NCBI RefSeq assembly: GCF_016820585.1
Contig: NZ_JADHDX010000003.1
Span: 235,173 to 299,172, forward strand
DNA from: Arthrobacter beigongshangensis
GTDB taxonomy: Bacteria; Bacillota; Bacilli; Bacillales_A; Planococcaceae
DNA length: 64,000 bases
Direction: 5' to 3'
Both the position numbers and the translations under genes were made by a program. Position 1 is the stretch's first letter; every line of letters starts with the position of its first letter. Positions 36,101-43,329 of this stretch are shown here, piece after piece. A model generated the notes under the pieces. The model worked only from the letters and a program-made list of their open reading frames with translations, ran no database searches and had not been told where the DNA came from.

Positions 36101-36272
36101 CGATGAAGAGTCACTGAACAAAGCAATTGATATACTGATTGATCTACAGAAGTCGGGTAGAATGATTGGCGTCATTTCACATGTAGAAGAACTAAAAGCA
36201 GCATTCCCAGCTATTCTCGAAGTGAAAAAGTCGAGGGAAGGTCATAGTCAAACGAAGTTTATCCTTAAATGA
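33183..36272 (+). CDS. sbcC: exonuclease subunit SbcC (Rad50-type SMC ATPase)
   Basis: The 1029-residue ATPase has Walker A SGATGAGKTTIFDGI near residue 33, long coiled coils either side of a zinc hook CPVC at residues 520-523, signature LSGGEKFNASLCLALGMA, and Walker B MFIDEGFGSLDEESL near residue 965. This is the complete Rad50/SbcC architecture. Its ATG overlaps the sbcD stop, and a strong terminator follows. With SbcD it would cleave hairpins and palindromes, of which this window has many. Confidence 0.96.
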   Translation: MRPIQLTMTAFGPYKGTEIVDFRELEDNRLFVISGATGAGKTTIFDGICFALYGQASGEDRTDSGAMRSDFADDAVPTTVELLFDIQNRTYRILRQIPYVKQGNKTKTAARYEFYEVTADGEVPIVDRQIVSEIDKKAEELIGFTQAQFSQIVMLPQGEFRKFLTSDTENKETIMRKIFRTEPYREVVDKLKGKKDEAQAKLISEKQQKDGLIKQIPSLLPQRDSAIFNVLANDNFNDHQVMSALRTEQLFYDEKIVVDKHHYDTAVQQHAEMLEKYHAAKGVNERFEELAKRQALYTDLSNKVPFLEKEAKRLGDAERAVAVEQLERQFVELQKEVGTKTGQLEKAVHSVQLIAKEVEEIETRYIIEEGKKTEREKLAESLIRLQDALPKVAELASKKEALVLLKKEWQTRQASLQTTNEKSATEIEKVNAFKNQIEQLEKKLIVFDDQVELLAVTIEKCRIVDEFIGLAAQTSTFANERNKQEAFYQDSKKEYETLAQDWLMNEAATLAATLHDGEACPVCGSGDHPQKAHRGEVEVTKEELEKANDNLARIESKYRTAVANYDSSFKQVIVKKSELVKIDVDVEQVEAENSKLHTLKKQLEEEVMLLRTTRQELSQLKDKLAQQSKIAEELMQNKAIIERAVFECQATYEKEHALFEQILNAIPEEIRELDILEQRIAALTQQKRTLDNAWETIQKRREEGRERLTTSKSAEVHAKQALDEVEEKLHTAEQRFVEALQKSEFPTVQAYQEAKMDEVSIAMLKSEIEDFKQQFYAVREAVKELSALLDGKEKIDISGIDQALVSLKTTYETALTAYNSSVEFVKIATQLQVKMGESMTIVTTLEKEFGKVTDLYDVVRGHNGLRLSFERFIQIEYLERIIQSANIRLKEMSAGQFELIRSDRQEVRGRQSGLGLDVYDAYTGQMRDVKTLSGGEKFNASLCLALGMADVIQSFQGSVSIDTMFIDEGFGSLDEESLNKAIDILIDLQKSGRMIGVISHVEELKAAFPAILEVKKSREGHSQTKFILK

Positions 36273-36280
36273 ATAGCCAG

Positions 36281-36321
36281 TAAGTCCGTCTGCATATTGT
36301 TCGATGCAGACGGACTTTTTT
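36281..36321 (+). terminator. terminator of sbcDC
   Basis: AAGTCCGTCTGCAT and ATGCAGACGGACTT pair and are followed by a T-run. Confidence 0.88.
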
Positions 36322-36560
36322 TGCGGTCTAGCAGTCCACACTTACATAGTGTTTGATGGCATTAATAAGCACATAAGGTTGTGAAGTGAATCACTAGATT
36401 TCGAAAACTATTTAAATTTCAAAAGATTCATAAATTACAAACGTTTTATTGGTTATTTAATAATGCGTAAATAGATAATAATCAGAATAAAACGGCGTAT
36501 TCAAAGGGGGAATGAGGATATTCTTTGTTGCGGGAAAAAATAAAGTTATCAGAAATATAT

Positions 36561-36611
36561 TGCTTTTTTCAGAAAAAAAGAGTATCATTATTCTCGGCAA
36601 TATATTGCATA
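36561..36611 (+). promoter_or_regulatory. brnQ leader: CodY-like site and GntR-type motif
   Basis: The 330-base gap before brnQ holds CTTTTTTCAGAAAAAAAG (36563-36580). It resembles a CodY box (AATTTTCNGAAAATT) with four mismatches. It also holds ATATATTGCATA (36600-36611), identical to a motif upstream of the neighbouring gntR gene. No T-box was recognised. Confidence 0.4.
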
Positions 36612-36650
36612 AACGTAATCGGATTTGACATCGAAGGGGGAACTGAAAGT

Positions 36651-38009
36651 ATGCAGAAGAAATTAGCATTTTCATCATATCTGATTATTGGTGTTATGTT
36701 ATTCGCATTGTTTTTTGGAGCAGGAAATTTAATTTTCCCTGCACAGCTTGGACAGTATGCTGGGACAAATCTTTGGCCCGCAATCATCGGATTTTTAATT
36801 ACGGGCGTCGGGTTACCATTCCTTGGTATTTTGGCTATGGGCTTCTCAGGGAGTCGTAATTTACAGGACTTGGCAAGTAGAATTCATCCTGCCTATGCTG
36901 TGGTTTTTACGTCGCTCCTTTATTTAACAATCGGGCCGTTTTTCGCAGCACCTCGTACGGGTGCAGTTGCATTTAATATTGGGATTTCTCCTTTCATCAG
37001 TGAAGAAAATATGCAGATTGCATCGATTATTTTCACATTATTGTTCTTTGGACTGACATTATGGTTATCTCTGAACCCAGCGAAAATTGTTGATCGAATC
37101 GGTAAAATTTTATCGCCAGGCATTATAATCCTTCTTCTTGCCCTGCTTTCGATGGTTGTTTTGAAGCCGATGGGAGCTATTGAAGCACCTCAGGAAGCTT
37201 ACGCAAGTGGAGCATTTATGAAAGGATTTACAGAGGGATATAACACGATGGATGCTCTTGCATCACTCGTTTTTGGGATTATCGTCATTAATGTTCTTCA
37301 TTCGATGGGTGTGACATCCAAGCGTGGAATATTAGCAGCTACAGCAAAAACCGGTGCAGTTGCAACAGCATTTCTTGCGATTATTTATGTTGGGATTGCT
37401 TACTTAGGAGCTACAAGTACAGAGAAATTAGGTCTGTTTAAAACAGGCGGACCTGTTTTAAGTGAAGCGTCCTCACATTATTTCGGATCACTTGGTCTTG
37501 TATTGTTAGCAGTCGTCATCATTCTTGCTTGTTTGACAACAGCTATTGGTTTGATTACAGCATGTGGGGAATACTTCCATACAATCATGCCTAAAATTAG
37601 CTACAAACTATTCGTTGTGATTTTTACGACATTCTGTTTTGTTATTGCGAATTTCGGATTGGCAAACATCATTACGTATTCAATTCCAGTGTTGATGTTC
37701 CTTTATCCACTGGCGGTTGTATTAATGCTTCTAACGTTTACATCACCGTTGTTTAACCATTCCCGCATTGTCTATGTGGCGGCGACAGCAGTTGCATTCT
37801 TGATTAGTATCATTGATGGATTGAAAACACTGTGTCAATTACTTGAAATTGATTATTTCGGCTGGTTGGCTCCTATCGTTTCGTTCTATGAACGTGCACT
37901 ACCGTTCTACAATGAAGGACTAGGCTGGCTATTGCCTGTACTAGTAATTATGGTCATCACAGGTGTATTTGCCCGTTTTGTGTTCAGAACATCAACTGTA
38001 GATGCATAA
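36651..38009 (+). CDS. brnQ: branched-chain amino acid:cation symporter
   Basis: The 452-residue membrane protein has about twelve helices and begins with the family block LIIGVMLFALFFGAGNLIFP (about 10-29), then GFLITGVGLPFLGILAMG and SRIHPAYAVVFTSLLYLTIG, all typical of LIVCS transporters. It imports leucine, isoleucine and valine with sodium or protons. ATG 36651 is preferred because it matches the family N-terminus and follows GAAGGGGG; a longer in-frame ORF from 36525 lacks support. A bidirectional terminator separates it from the convergent gntR gene. Confidence 0.93.
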   Translation: MQKKLAFSSYLIIGVMLFALFFGAGNLIFPAQLGQYAGTNLWPAIIGFLITGVGLPFLGILAMGFSGSRNLQDLASRIHPAYAVVFTSLLYLTIGPFFAAPRTGAVAFNIGISPFISEENMQIASIIFTLLFFGLTLWLSLNPAKIVDRIGKILSPGIIILLLALLSMVVLKPMGAIEAPQEAYASGAFMKGFTEGYNTMDALASLVFGIIVINVLHSMGVTSKRGILAATAKTGAVATAFLAIIYVGIAYLGATSTEKLGLFKTGGPVLSEASSHYFGSLGLVLLAVVIILACLTTAIGLITACGEYFHTIMPKISYKLFVVIFTTFCFVIANFGLANIITYSIPVLMFLYPLAVVLMLLTFTSPLFNHSRIVYVAATAVAFLISIIDGLKTLCQLLEIDYFGWLAPIVSFYERALPFYNEGLGWLLPVLVIMVITGVFARFVFRTSTVDA

Positions 38010-38011
38010 TT

Positions 38012-38049
38012 AAAAGCCGGTTTCCTTATGAAAAGGAGCCGGCTTTTAA
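38012..38049. terminator. bidirectional terminator
   Basis: AAAAGCCGGTTTCCTT and AAGGAGCCGGCTTTT pair between brnQ and gntR. Confidence 0.87.
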
Positions 38050-38058
38050 TTTTAATCT

Positions 38059-38715
38059 TTAAGGGAGCGAATGGAATTCATCAATGGCTCGTAGCCAATT
38101 ATTTCGCATCGTAGTAGAAACAGTTAGGGCATCTCGTTCTTTTAGTAATTGAATAATTTTACGGTGCTCTTCAATCGATTGTTCCGTTAAGACAATCGAG
38201 TTGTGGAAAAAAAGTCTCCTAACATGTGCTTGAAGGGAGGCGACCATTGAAAGAATATAGGAGTTGTCGGCGATATCAACAACAATTTGATGGAATTCTT
38301 CATCGATTTTCAAGGCGGAAAAATAATCTTTTATATACACTGCTTTTGCAAATTTTTCATTCGTGCTTTCAAGCAATGAAATCGCCTCGTTGGTCAAATG
38401 TGGGATTGCCAGTTCGGCTGATAATGCTTGTAATGCAGCTAATGGGGGGAGGAGTTCTGTAATTGAATTCCTATCCACTTCTGTTACTTGTGTCGCTTTT
38501 CCAGGGAACATTTTGACGAAACCTTGTACTTCAAGCAATTGCAAAGATTCGCGGATTGGCGTCCTGCTTACGCCTAGCGCCTCGGCGAGTTCGGTATCAT
38601 TAAGTTTTTCACCTGCTTGCAGCGTGCCGTCAATAATCCATTGCTGCAGCTGGTTGAATGCATTTTCCTTCGCAGTAACACGAATCGGCTTTGCATGATC
38701 TGTAGGTATCGGCAT
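38059..38715 (-). CDS. GntR-family regulator, FCD-domain type
   Basis: The 218 residues have an N-terminal winged helix (QLQQWIIDGTLQAGEKLNDTELAEALGVSRTPIRESLQLLEVQGFV, about 22-66) and a helical FCD effector domain. In that domain FHQIVVDIADN and SIEEHRKIIQLLKE carry the metal-binding His residues of the FadR/VanR group. These regulators respond to small acids or sugar acids. A palindrome lies 62 bases upstream, and the same core motif precedes brnQ, so it may control both genes. The effector is unknown. Confidence 0.88.
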   Translation of the reverse strand: MPIPTDHAKPIRVTAKENAFNQLQQWIIDGTLQAGEKLNDTELAEALGVSRTPIRESLQLLEVQGFVKMFPGKATQVTEVDRNSITELLPPLAALQALSAELAIPHLTNEAISLLESTNEKFAKAVYIKDYFSALKIDEEFHQIVVDIADNSYILSMVASLQAHVRRLFFHNSIVLTEQSIEEHRKIIQLLKERDALTVSTTMRNNWLRAIDEFHSLP

Positions 38716-38776
38716 TGTGAATCACCATCCTGTATAAGTTATTATGTAAGTAGTATACAGTAAAGTGAATGATATT

Positions 38777-38793
38777 GATATATGCAATATATC
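38777..38793. promoter_or_regulatory. candidate GntR operator
   Basis: GATATATGCAATATATC has perfect 7-base arms (GATATAT/ATATATC) around GCA. Its core, read on the minus strand, is the ATATATTGCATA also found before brnQ. Confidence 0.5.
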
Positions 38794-38795
38794 GC

Positions 38796-39380
38796 TTAGA
38801 AAGATTTGATTTTTGTTAGCCTACCAACCAATAGTGGATAAAGTCTTCTACTAAGAAGGTACATGGCGTAACCAATCATACTTCCTAATGTATTCAACCA
38901 CAAATCGTCTACATCTGTGCTTCTTGCCTGTGTCAATTGCATTGTTTCAATAAACAGAGAGATACCGAATCCAATAAGTGCGACCTTCCAAAGTCGATTG
39001 AATCTTTTCCATAATAACGGAATCATAAAACCAATCGGTATAAAGATGCAAATATTGCCTAGAAAGTTAATGATAAAAGGTTGCCAATAATTTAATTCAG
39101 TTATCGCATAATAGTTATCTTGAAAAACTCTAAAGGGGATGACATTGATATTCGCAAATGTACGTGTAACAGTGGGACCGGTATATAAGAATGTCAGTAT
39201 CGTTTGTGAAAATAAAGCAGTCATAAATAGTAGAAAGCCGATAACTCCGATTTCACGAGATAGGCAAAGCTTGTCGAATCCGCGTAGTCTATTATAAATG
39301 AAGCGAAAGATAAGAATGACAGGTAAAACCATAATCATATATGGGATCATTTCACTAATATAACCAATGATTGCAGTCAT
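38796..39380 (-). CDS. VanZ-family membrane protein
   Basis: The 194-residue protein has about five helices and carries VanZ-type blocks: NINVIPFRVFQDNYYAI, then NFLGNICIFIPIGFMIPLLW and ISLFIETMQLTQARSTDVDDLWLNTLGSMIGY (E-Q-x10-DxDDxxxNTxG). VanZ relatives confer low-level teicoplanin resistance or affect lipid-linked intermediates; most are uncharacterised. The ATG follows AAAGGAG. It lies 27 bases downstream of the acetyltransferase gene, in the same direction. Confidence 0.85.
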   Translation of the reverse strand: MTAIIGYISEMIPYMIMVLPVILIFRFIYNRLRGFDKLCLSREIGVIGFLLFMTALFSQTILTFLYTGPTVTRTFANINVIPFRVFQDNYYAITELNYWQPFIINFLGNICIFIPIGFMIPLLWKRFNRLWKVALIGFGISLFIETMQLTQARSTDVDDLWLNTLGSMIGYAMYLLSRRLYPLLVGRLTKIKSF

Positions 39381-39407
39381 GATATGCTCCTTTCAAGGTT
39401 GGTCACC

Positions 39408-39923
39408 TTAAATTTCACGTCTATATTTTAAGGATATGTCTTGATCTTCTTCCATTGTACCGTATGCCAATTCCTCATGGTGGAAGATAAATCCACGGGC
39501 CTCGTAGAAAGGGATGCCATAGTTGTTTCCCTTTGCAACTGATACCCATTGTTCTTTAGCGCCGTATGTGTGTTTTTGGATTTTTGTAAAGAAGTCAAGC
39601 AGTCGCGTACCAATACCCTGTCCTAGTAGAGTAGGATCTAAATAGAGTACATACACTTCACCTGCTGTTTCATCGTTCATCCCACCTCCAATTGCTCCAA
39701 CAATTCTACCGTTCTTTTCTGCAATAAAGTAACCATGCCACTCTTCGCTAATAAAGACGATTTCCTGCTCAATACGTTGCGCATTGTAATATTGTTCAAT
39801 AAGTCTTTGAATATAATCGTTACTGTAAAGTTTCTCATATGTAAACCACTGGCTCTTTGTAAGTACGTCTGATAGGGCTTTTGCATCACGCTTGTATGCC
39901 TGGCGAATGGAAACGATTGTCAT
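39408..39923 (-). CDS. GNAT-family N-acetyltransferase
   Basis: The 171 residues show the GNAT fold: GYFIAEKNGRIVGAIGGGMND (motif D region), EVYVLYLDPTLLGQGIGTRLLDFF with the acetyl-CoA loop QGIGTR, and the C-terminal NYGIPFYEARGFIFHHEE. It transfers an acetyl group to an unknown amine. It starts at ATG 39923 and is probably cotranscribed with the vanZ-type gene. The shared upstream region with the divergent cell-wall gene contains a WalR box facing away from it. Confidence 0.85.
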   Translation of the reverse strand: MTIVSIRQAYKRDAKALSDVLTKSQWFTYEKLYSNDYIQRLIEQYYNAQRIEQEIVFISEEWHGYFIAEKNGRIVGAIGGGMNDETAGEVYVLYLDPTLLGQGIGTRLLDFFTKIQKHTYGAKEQWVSVAKGNNYGIPFYEARGFIFHHEELAYGTMEEDQDISLKYRREI

Positions 39924-39983
39924 ACTGGTACATTCCCCTCATGTAATATTCTGACCATTTTTGTAACGGGAAAGGTGGAAGAT

Positions 39984-40000
39984 TGTAATATTGTTGTAAT
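39984..40000 (+). promoter_or_regulatory. WalR (YycF) box
   Basis: TGTAATATTGTTGTAAT is an exact direct repeat TGTAAT-N5-TGTAAT, matching the WalR consensus TGTWAH-N5-TGTWAH. It lies 49 bases before a LysM-3D cell-wall gene of the YocH type, a known WalR target class. Confidence 0.8.
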
Positions 40001-40048
40001 ATAAGCCTGCTAAGATAAGTATAGACTAAAAAGCAGGGAGTAGAGTAC

Positions 40049-40633
40049 TTGAGAAAAATTCTTGGAACACTCATTATTACGATTGCATTATTGGTCAGCG
40101 GGTCGAATGAAAGCTGGGCAGCACCTTCAACTTATACAGTGAAGAGTGGGGATACGTTATTCGGAATTGCAAAGAAGCATCATATATCCATAACTAATTT
40201 AAAAGCATGGAACAACTTGAAGTCAACTACCATTCATCCGAACCAGAAGCTAGCAGTTGTTTCTAAAGGGAATGCAGCAAAACAGGCAACTACATCGAAA
40301 GCAGTGGCAAAAACACCGTCACGTTCTACTACAGACAAAGTGGTTAAAGAATTCACAGTGTCGGCTAGTGCATTTACAGCAAATTGCAATGGTTGCTCGG
40401 GTCTCACAGCAACAGGCATTAATCTAAAAAGCAATCCTGATATGAAAGTGATTGCTGTCGATCCAAACATTATTAAACTTGGGACAAAGGTTTATGTCGA
40501 AGGCTATGGCTATGCCGTCGCAGGAGATACAGGAGGTTCTATCAAAGGCAATAAGATAGATGTCTTTTTTCCAACAAAAGCAGAGGCTTATAAATGGGGC
40601 CGCAAAAATGTGAAGATTAAAATACTAAAATAA
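40049..40633 (+). CDS. LysM and 3D-domain cell-wall protein (YocH-like)
   Basis: The 194-residue exported protein has a signal peptide (cleavage near SWAAPS), one LysM repeat (YTVKSGDTLFGIAKKHHISI, about 31-73) and a C-terminal 3D domain. The 3D domain has ATGINLKSNPDMKVIAVDP, then VAGDTGGSIKGNKIDVFF; the Asp residues of GDTGG and DVFF form the 3D catalytic centre. YocH-type proteins are muralytic enzymes controlled by WalRK during growth. The start is TTG 40049. A terminator follows. Confidence 0.9.
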   Translation: MRKILGTLIITIALLVSGSNESWAAPSTYTVKSGDTLFGIAKKHHISITNLKAWNNLKSTTIHPNQKLAVVSKGNAAKQATTSKAVAKTPSRSTTDKVVKEFTVSASAFTANCNGCSGLTATGINLKSNPDMKVIAVDPNIIKLGTKVYVEGYGYAVAGDTGGSIKGNKIDVFFPTKAEAYKWGRKNVKIKILK

Positions 40634-40638
40634 ATGGA

Positions 40639-40673
40639 CAACCAACTTTCCTTCGGGGAGGTTGGTTTTTTTA
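40639..40673 (+). terminator. terminator of the LysM-3D gene
   Basis: AACCAAC..CC and GG..GTTGGTT arms are followed by seven T residues. Confidence 0.83.
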
Positions 40674-40697
40674 TTGAGCATTTTTTATTACACCAAA

Positions 40698-40727
40698 CAA
40701 AGTACTTTGACAGGCATAGTACTTTGC
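40698..40727. promoter_or_regulatory. candidate operator of the second PadR gene
   Basis: The perfect 12-base palindrome CAAAGTACTTTG (40698-40709) is followed ten bases later by the half-site AGTACTTTG (40719-40727), just upstream of padR. Confidence 0.55.
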
Positions 40728-40754
40728 TGTATATTGTGAATTGAGGTGAAAATA

Positions 40755-41108
40755 ATGAATGACAACGGGATAAGTGCAGATTTAATCCGTGGGAATATCG
40801 ATACAATTATCTTACGTGTGTTAAGGGACGGGGATAATTACGGCTATGAAATTATGAAAGCTATTTCTGAAGATAGTTCAGGTGAGTACATTTTAAAAGA
40901 GCCGACATTGTACAGTAGTTTGAAACGATTAGAAAAAGCGGGTTACATAATGGCTTATTGGGGTGACCAATCGCAAGGGGGGCGTAGGAAGTACTACACG
41001 CTTACTGATGAAGGCACTTCGGCATATATGGAAAATTTGGAAGCATGGAATCGAGCAAAAGAATTAATCGATCGGTTAGTACAAGAGAGGGGGAAAGGGG
41101 ATGAATAA
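40755..41108 (+). CDS. PadR-family transcriptional regulator (second unit)
   Basis: The 117 residues form a short PadR protein: LIRGNIDTIILRVLRDGDNYGYEIMKAI, then EPTLYSSLKRLEKAGYIMAYW as recognition helix and GGRRKYYTLTDEG as wing. The start at ATG 40755 follows TTGAGGTGA; a GTG nine bases upstream is less likely. The following HAAS membrane-protein gene starts inside its last codons, so the pair is coupled. It probably represses its own operon through the upstream palindrome. Confidence 0.9.
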   Translation: MNDNGISADLIRGNIDTIILRVLRDGDNYGYEIMKAISEDSSGEYILKEPTLYSSLKRLEKAGYIMAYWGDQSQGGRRKYYTLTDEGTSAYMENLEAWNRAKELIDRLVQERGKGDE

Positions 41109-41781
41109 TGTTAGAAAGCATATGGATAAATTGTTTGCTAACTATCCTAAAACGAATGAGACACTTGAGTTGAAAGAAGAAGTGATCGGAAATATAGAAG
41201 CGGAAATTGAAGATTTACAAAGTCACGGTTTGTCGTTTGAAGAAGCATTTCGTAAAAGTATAGGGAAGATGGAAAAGTTAGATGGACTTATCGACGGAGT
41301 AAAGTCTGTACGGATTAGCAAAGTATTGATGGAAATGATGCAGTGGACGTTGATCTACACACTAATTGCGTGGATAATAACAATCCCACTGAGTGTATTC
41401 TATATGTTTAGAAGAGCTTCTTGGGCTTTGTTTTTGATTATTATCGTGATAGGGCTTAGTTATTTGATCAATTATACAATCGGTAAATTGCTGTCGAGAG
41501 ATTATGTACAAGTGAATCTTTATAAAATCTCGGCAGTGAGAAAATATGTATGGATTATCTGGTCGCTATATATCGTTGCTACATGGGGGATTGTTACGGC
41601 GATGCTATTCGGAAGCAATATCTGGTTTGGACGTCCGATTACAATTGATGGGCCGTATGAGTTTGCAACTAGTTGCGTGATGTACGTTTCTCCAATCATA
41701 ACGATTATTGTTCCGCTCCTTATGAACAAATATCAAAAAATCATTATGAAACAAGGGGAGGGTAGTCCAGATGAAGAATAA
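41101..41781 (+). CDS. HAAS/permease-prefix-type membrane protein (second unit)
   Basis: The 226-residue protein starts with a soluble helical domain (about 1-75: LKEEVIGNIEAEIEDLQSHG, then SFEEAFRKSIGKMEKLDGLI) typical of proteins encoded behind PadR regulators. Four to five hydrophobic helices follow. It overlaps padR by eight bases and the next gene by eleven, so all three are likely translated as a unit. The function is unknown. The analogous gene near 2.6-3.6 kb is longer and only loosely similar. Confidence 0.75.
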   Translation: MNNVRKHMDKLFANYPKTNETLELKEEVIGNIEAEIEDLQSHGLSFEEAFRKSIGKMEKLDGLIDGVKSVRISKVLMEMMQWTLIYTLIAWIITIPLSVFYMFRRASWALFLIIIVIGLSYLINYTIGKLLSRDYVQVNLYKISAVRKYVWIIWSLYIVATWGIVTAMLFGSNIWFGRPITIDGPYEFATSCVMYVSPIITIIVPLLMNKYQKIIMKQGEGSPDEE

Positions 41782-42328
41782 GATTATAGTTGGGTTGCTC
41801 GCGGTAGGACTTGTTCTATTCACTTGGATGCAAATAGTTTATTTACCTGGTCAAGAAAGAATGCAGGAAGAAGAGGAGCTTGAGCAGCTTAATCCGGAAA
41901 CACATCATTTTGATAAAGTACTGCAGTATGAAAATTTATATATGGGAAATGCCGGGAATAATATGAACTTGGTCAACCATTTACCGATGAGTGATGTCCC
42001 ACGATCATTCCGACAGAACCCTGATGAATTTAGATTTACGGTGCACTACCAAATGACTGTTGAGGGCGTTGGTAAGGAACGGGTAGAAAAGGCTGTTCTA
42101 TATAATGCAACAGCTATTTTTGTACTTATAAAGAACATGGAAATAGTAGAATTTATGTTTGTTGACCGTACATATACCGTGACCCGTGAGCATGTGAATA
42201 ATTGGTTTGGTGAAGATATCGCTTCATATAAAAATGAAGAAGTATTTATGGAAAAAGTACAACAGCCGATTATTGAAAAGAGTCAACTTGACGAATGGTT
42301 TTCTGCATATACGAAAGGAGAAATTTGA
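41771..42328 (+). CDS. DUF4825-like membrane-anchored protein
   Basis: The 185 residues begin with one N-terminal hydrophobic segment (KIIVGLLAVGLVLFTWMQIV). An extracytoplasmic domain follows whose start, VLQYENLYMGNAGNNMNLVNHLP, resembles the DUF4825 signature (YVGDNSxVxxLxxxLP). The function is unknown. It overlaps the HAAS-type gene upstream by eleven bases, and the dehydrogenase gene begins immediately after its stop. This indicates a four-gene operon padR, HAAS, DUF4825, dehydrogenase. Confidence 0.65.
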   Translation: MKNKIIVGLLAVGLVLFTWMQIVYLPGQERMQEEEELEQLNPETHHFDKVLQYENLYMGNAGNNMNLVNHLPMSDVPRSFRQNPDEFRFTVHYQMTVEGVGKERVEKAVLYNATAIFVLIKNMEIVEFMFVDRTYTVTREHVNNWFGEDIASYKNEEVFMEKVQQPIIEKSQLDEWFSAYTKGEI

Positions 42329-43051
42329 ATGGATGTTTTTATCATTACAGGTGCTTCAAAAGGAATTGGATTGGAACTTTCAAGGCAGCTTCGAGCGAAA
42401 GGGAATAAGGTAATTGGAGTTGCGAGGACGGTGCCTGCAGACGTAGAGGATTTTGTTTCTGCCGATTTAGCGCAAACAGCAGGTCTAGTTGAGCTGATGG
42501 ATGCACTAATTGACGAAAATCGTGAGGCGGCGACTAGTTTTACGCTTGTTAATAACGCTGGTATGGTTGACCCGATTGGAATGATAGGGTCTGTGAGTGC
42601 TAAGGAAATGACAACAGCGATGGCTGTCAATTTAACTGCGCCGATGATTTTATCGAATGCTTTTATTGCAAAACTGAAGAATTTTACAGGCCCTAAACGA
42701 ATCGTTAACATATCTTCTGGAGCAGGGCGCAATGCGTACGAAGGATGGGGAACCTACTGTACAACGAAGGCGGGGCTCGATCATTTTTCGCGAGTTGTTG
42801 CACTTGAACAGGCAAATGCTGAGTATCCCGTTGCGATTGTCTCGATTGCACCGGGCATCATTGACACGGGGATGCAGGAAACGATTCGGGCGAGTCAGGA
42901 AGAGGCATTTCCATTACTGGAGCGGTTTATTGATTATAAAGAGCAGGGATTGTTAAGTAGTGCGGAGCAAACAGCGGAGAAATTGATTTTATTTATGGAA
43001 CATGAAGATTTCAAAGTAGTTGGTCCGATTATGGATATACATAACTATTGA
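42329..43051 (+). CDS. short-chain dehydrogenase (YueD / benzil reductase-like)
   Basis: The 240-residue Rossmann enzyme has the NADP motif FIITGASKGIGLELSRQL at the N-terminus, the NAG motif LVNNAGMVDPIG, and a catalytic Ser in VNISSGAGRNAYEG with YCTTK (YxxxK) nearby. Its sequence style matches the (S)-benzoin-forming benzil reductase/sepiapterin reductase-like group of Bacillus (YueD). The physiological substrate is unknown. It is the last gene of the second PadR operon and lies about 90 bases before the IS3 element. Confidence 0.85.
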   Translation: MDVFIITGASKGIGLELSRQLRAKGNKVIGVARTVPADVEDFVSADLAQTAGLVELMDALIDENREAATSFTLVNNAGMVDPIGMIGSVSAKEMTTAMAVNLTAPMILSNAFIAKLKNFTGPKRIVNISSGAGRNAYEGWGTYCTTKAGLDHFSRVVALEQANAEYPVAIVSIAPGIIDTGMQETIRASQEEAFPLLERFIDYKEQGLLSSAEQTAEKLILFMEHEDFKVVGPIMDIHNY

Positions 43052-43170
43052 TTGAAAAAAGGTTTCCATTGTTAAATAAATCCTTTCAATTGAGCAGTAC
43101 AAAATACACCATGTGACAAACAAATTGGATCTATGTCAATATCCTGGACACAAAAATGTTAAGTCGTTGT

Positions 43171-43286
43171 CAGAAACGGCATCCATTCATGGATGGTCCT
43201 GTATCCAGCGAAACCAGTCAAGTGGAAGCCCGCACTTGACAGCTTTCGCTGGATACAGGAAGTACAGCCCATGGATGTCGTTCCTG
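43171..43286. repeat. long nested palindrome inside the IS3 3' end
   Basis: A perfect 17-base inverted repeat (TCCTGTATCCAGCGAAA 43197-43213 and its complement at 43244-43260) is enclosed by an imperfect outer stem (43171-43186 with 43271-43286). It itself encloses GTCAAGTG/CACTTGAC. It lies between the transposase stop and the left IS end. Confidence 0.75.
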
Positions 43287-43329
43287 AAAAATGTGTAGGT
43301 AGAATCGAAGTCCTAATGTCTTCCTCCGA

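Noticed and set aside
36322..36650. T-box or other riboswitch in the brnQ leader
   Set aside because: No T-box sequence, aptamer core or leader terminator could be found; only possible protein-binding sites were seen.
43113..43298. 61-residue frame at the IS3 left end
   Set aside because: It spans the IS boundary and the long palindrome and has no family resemblance.
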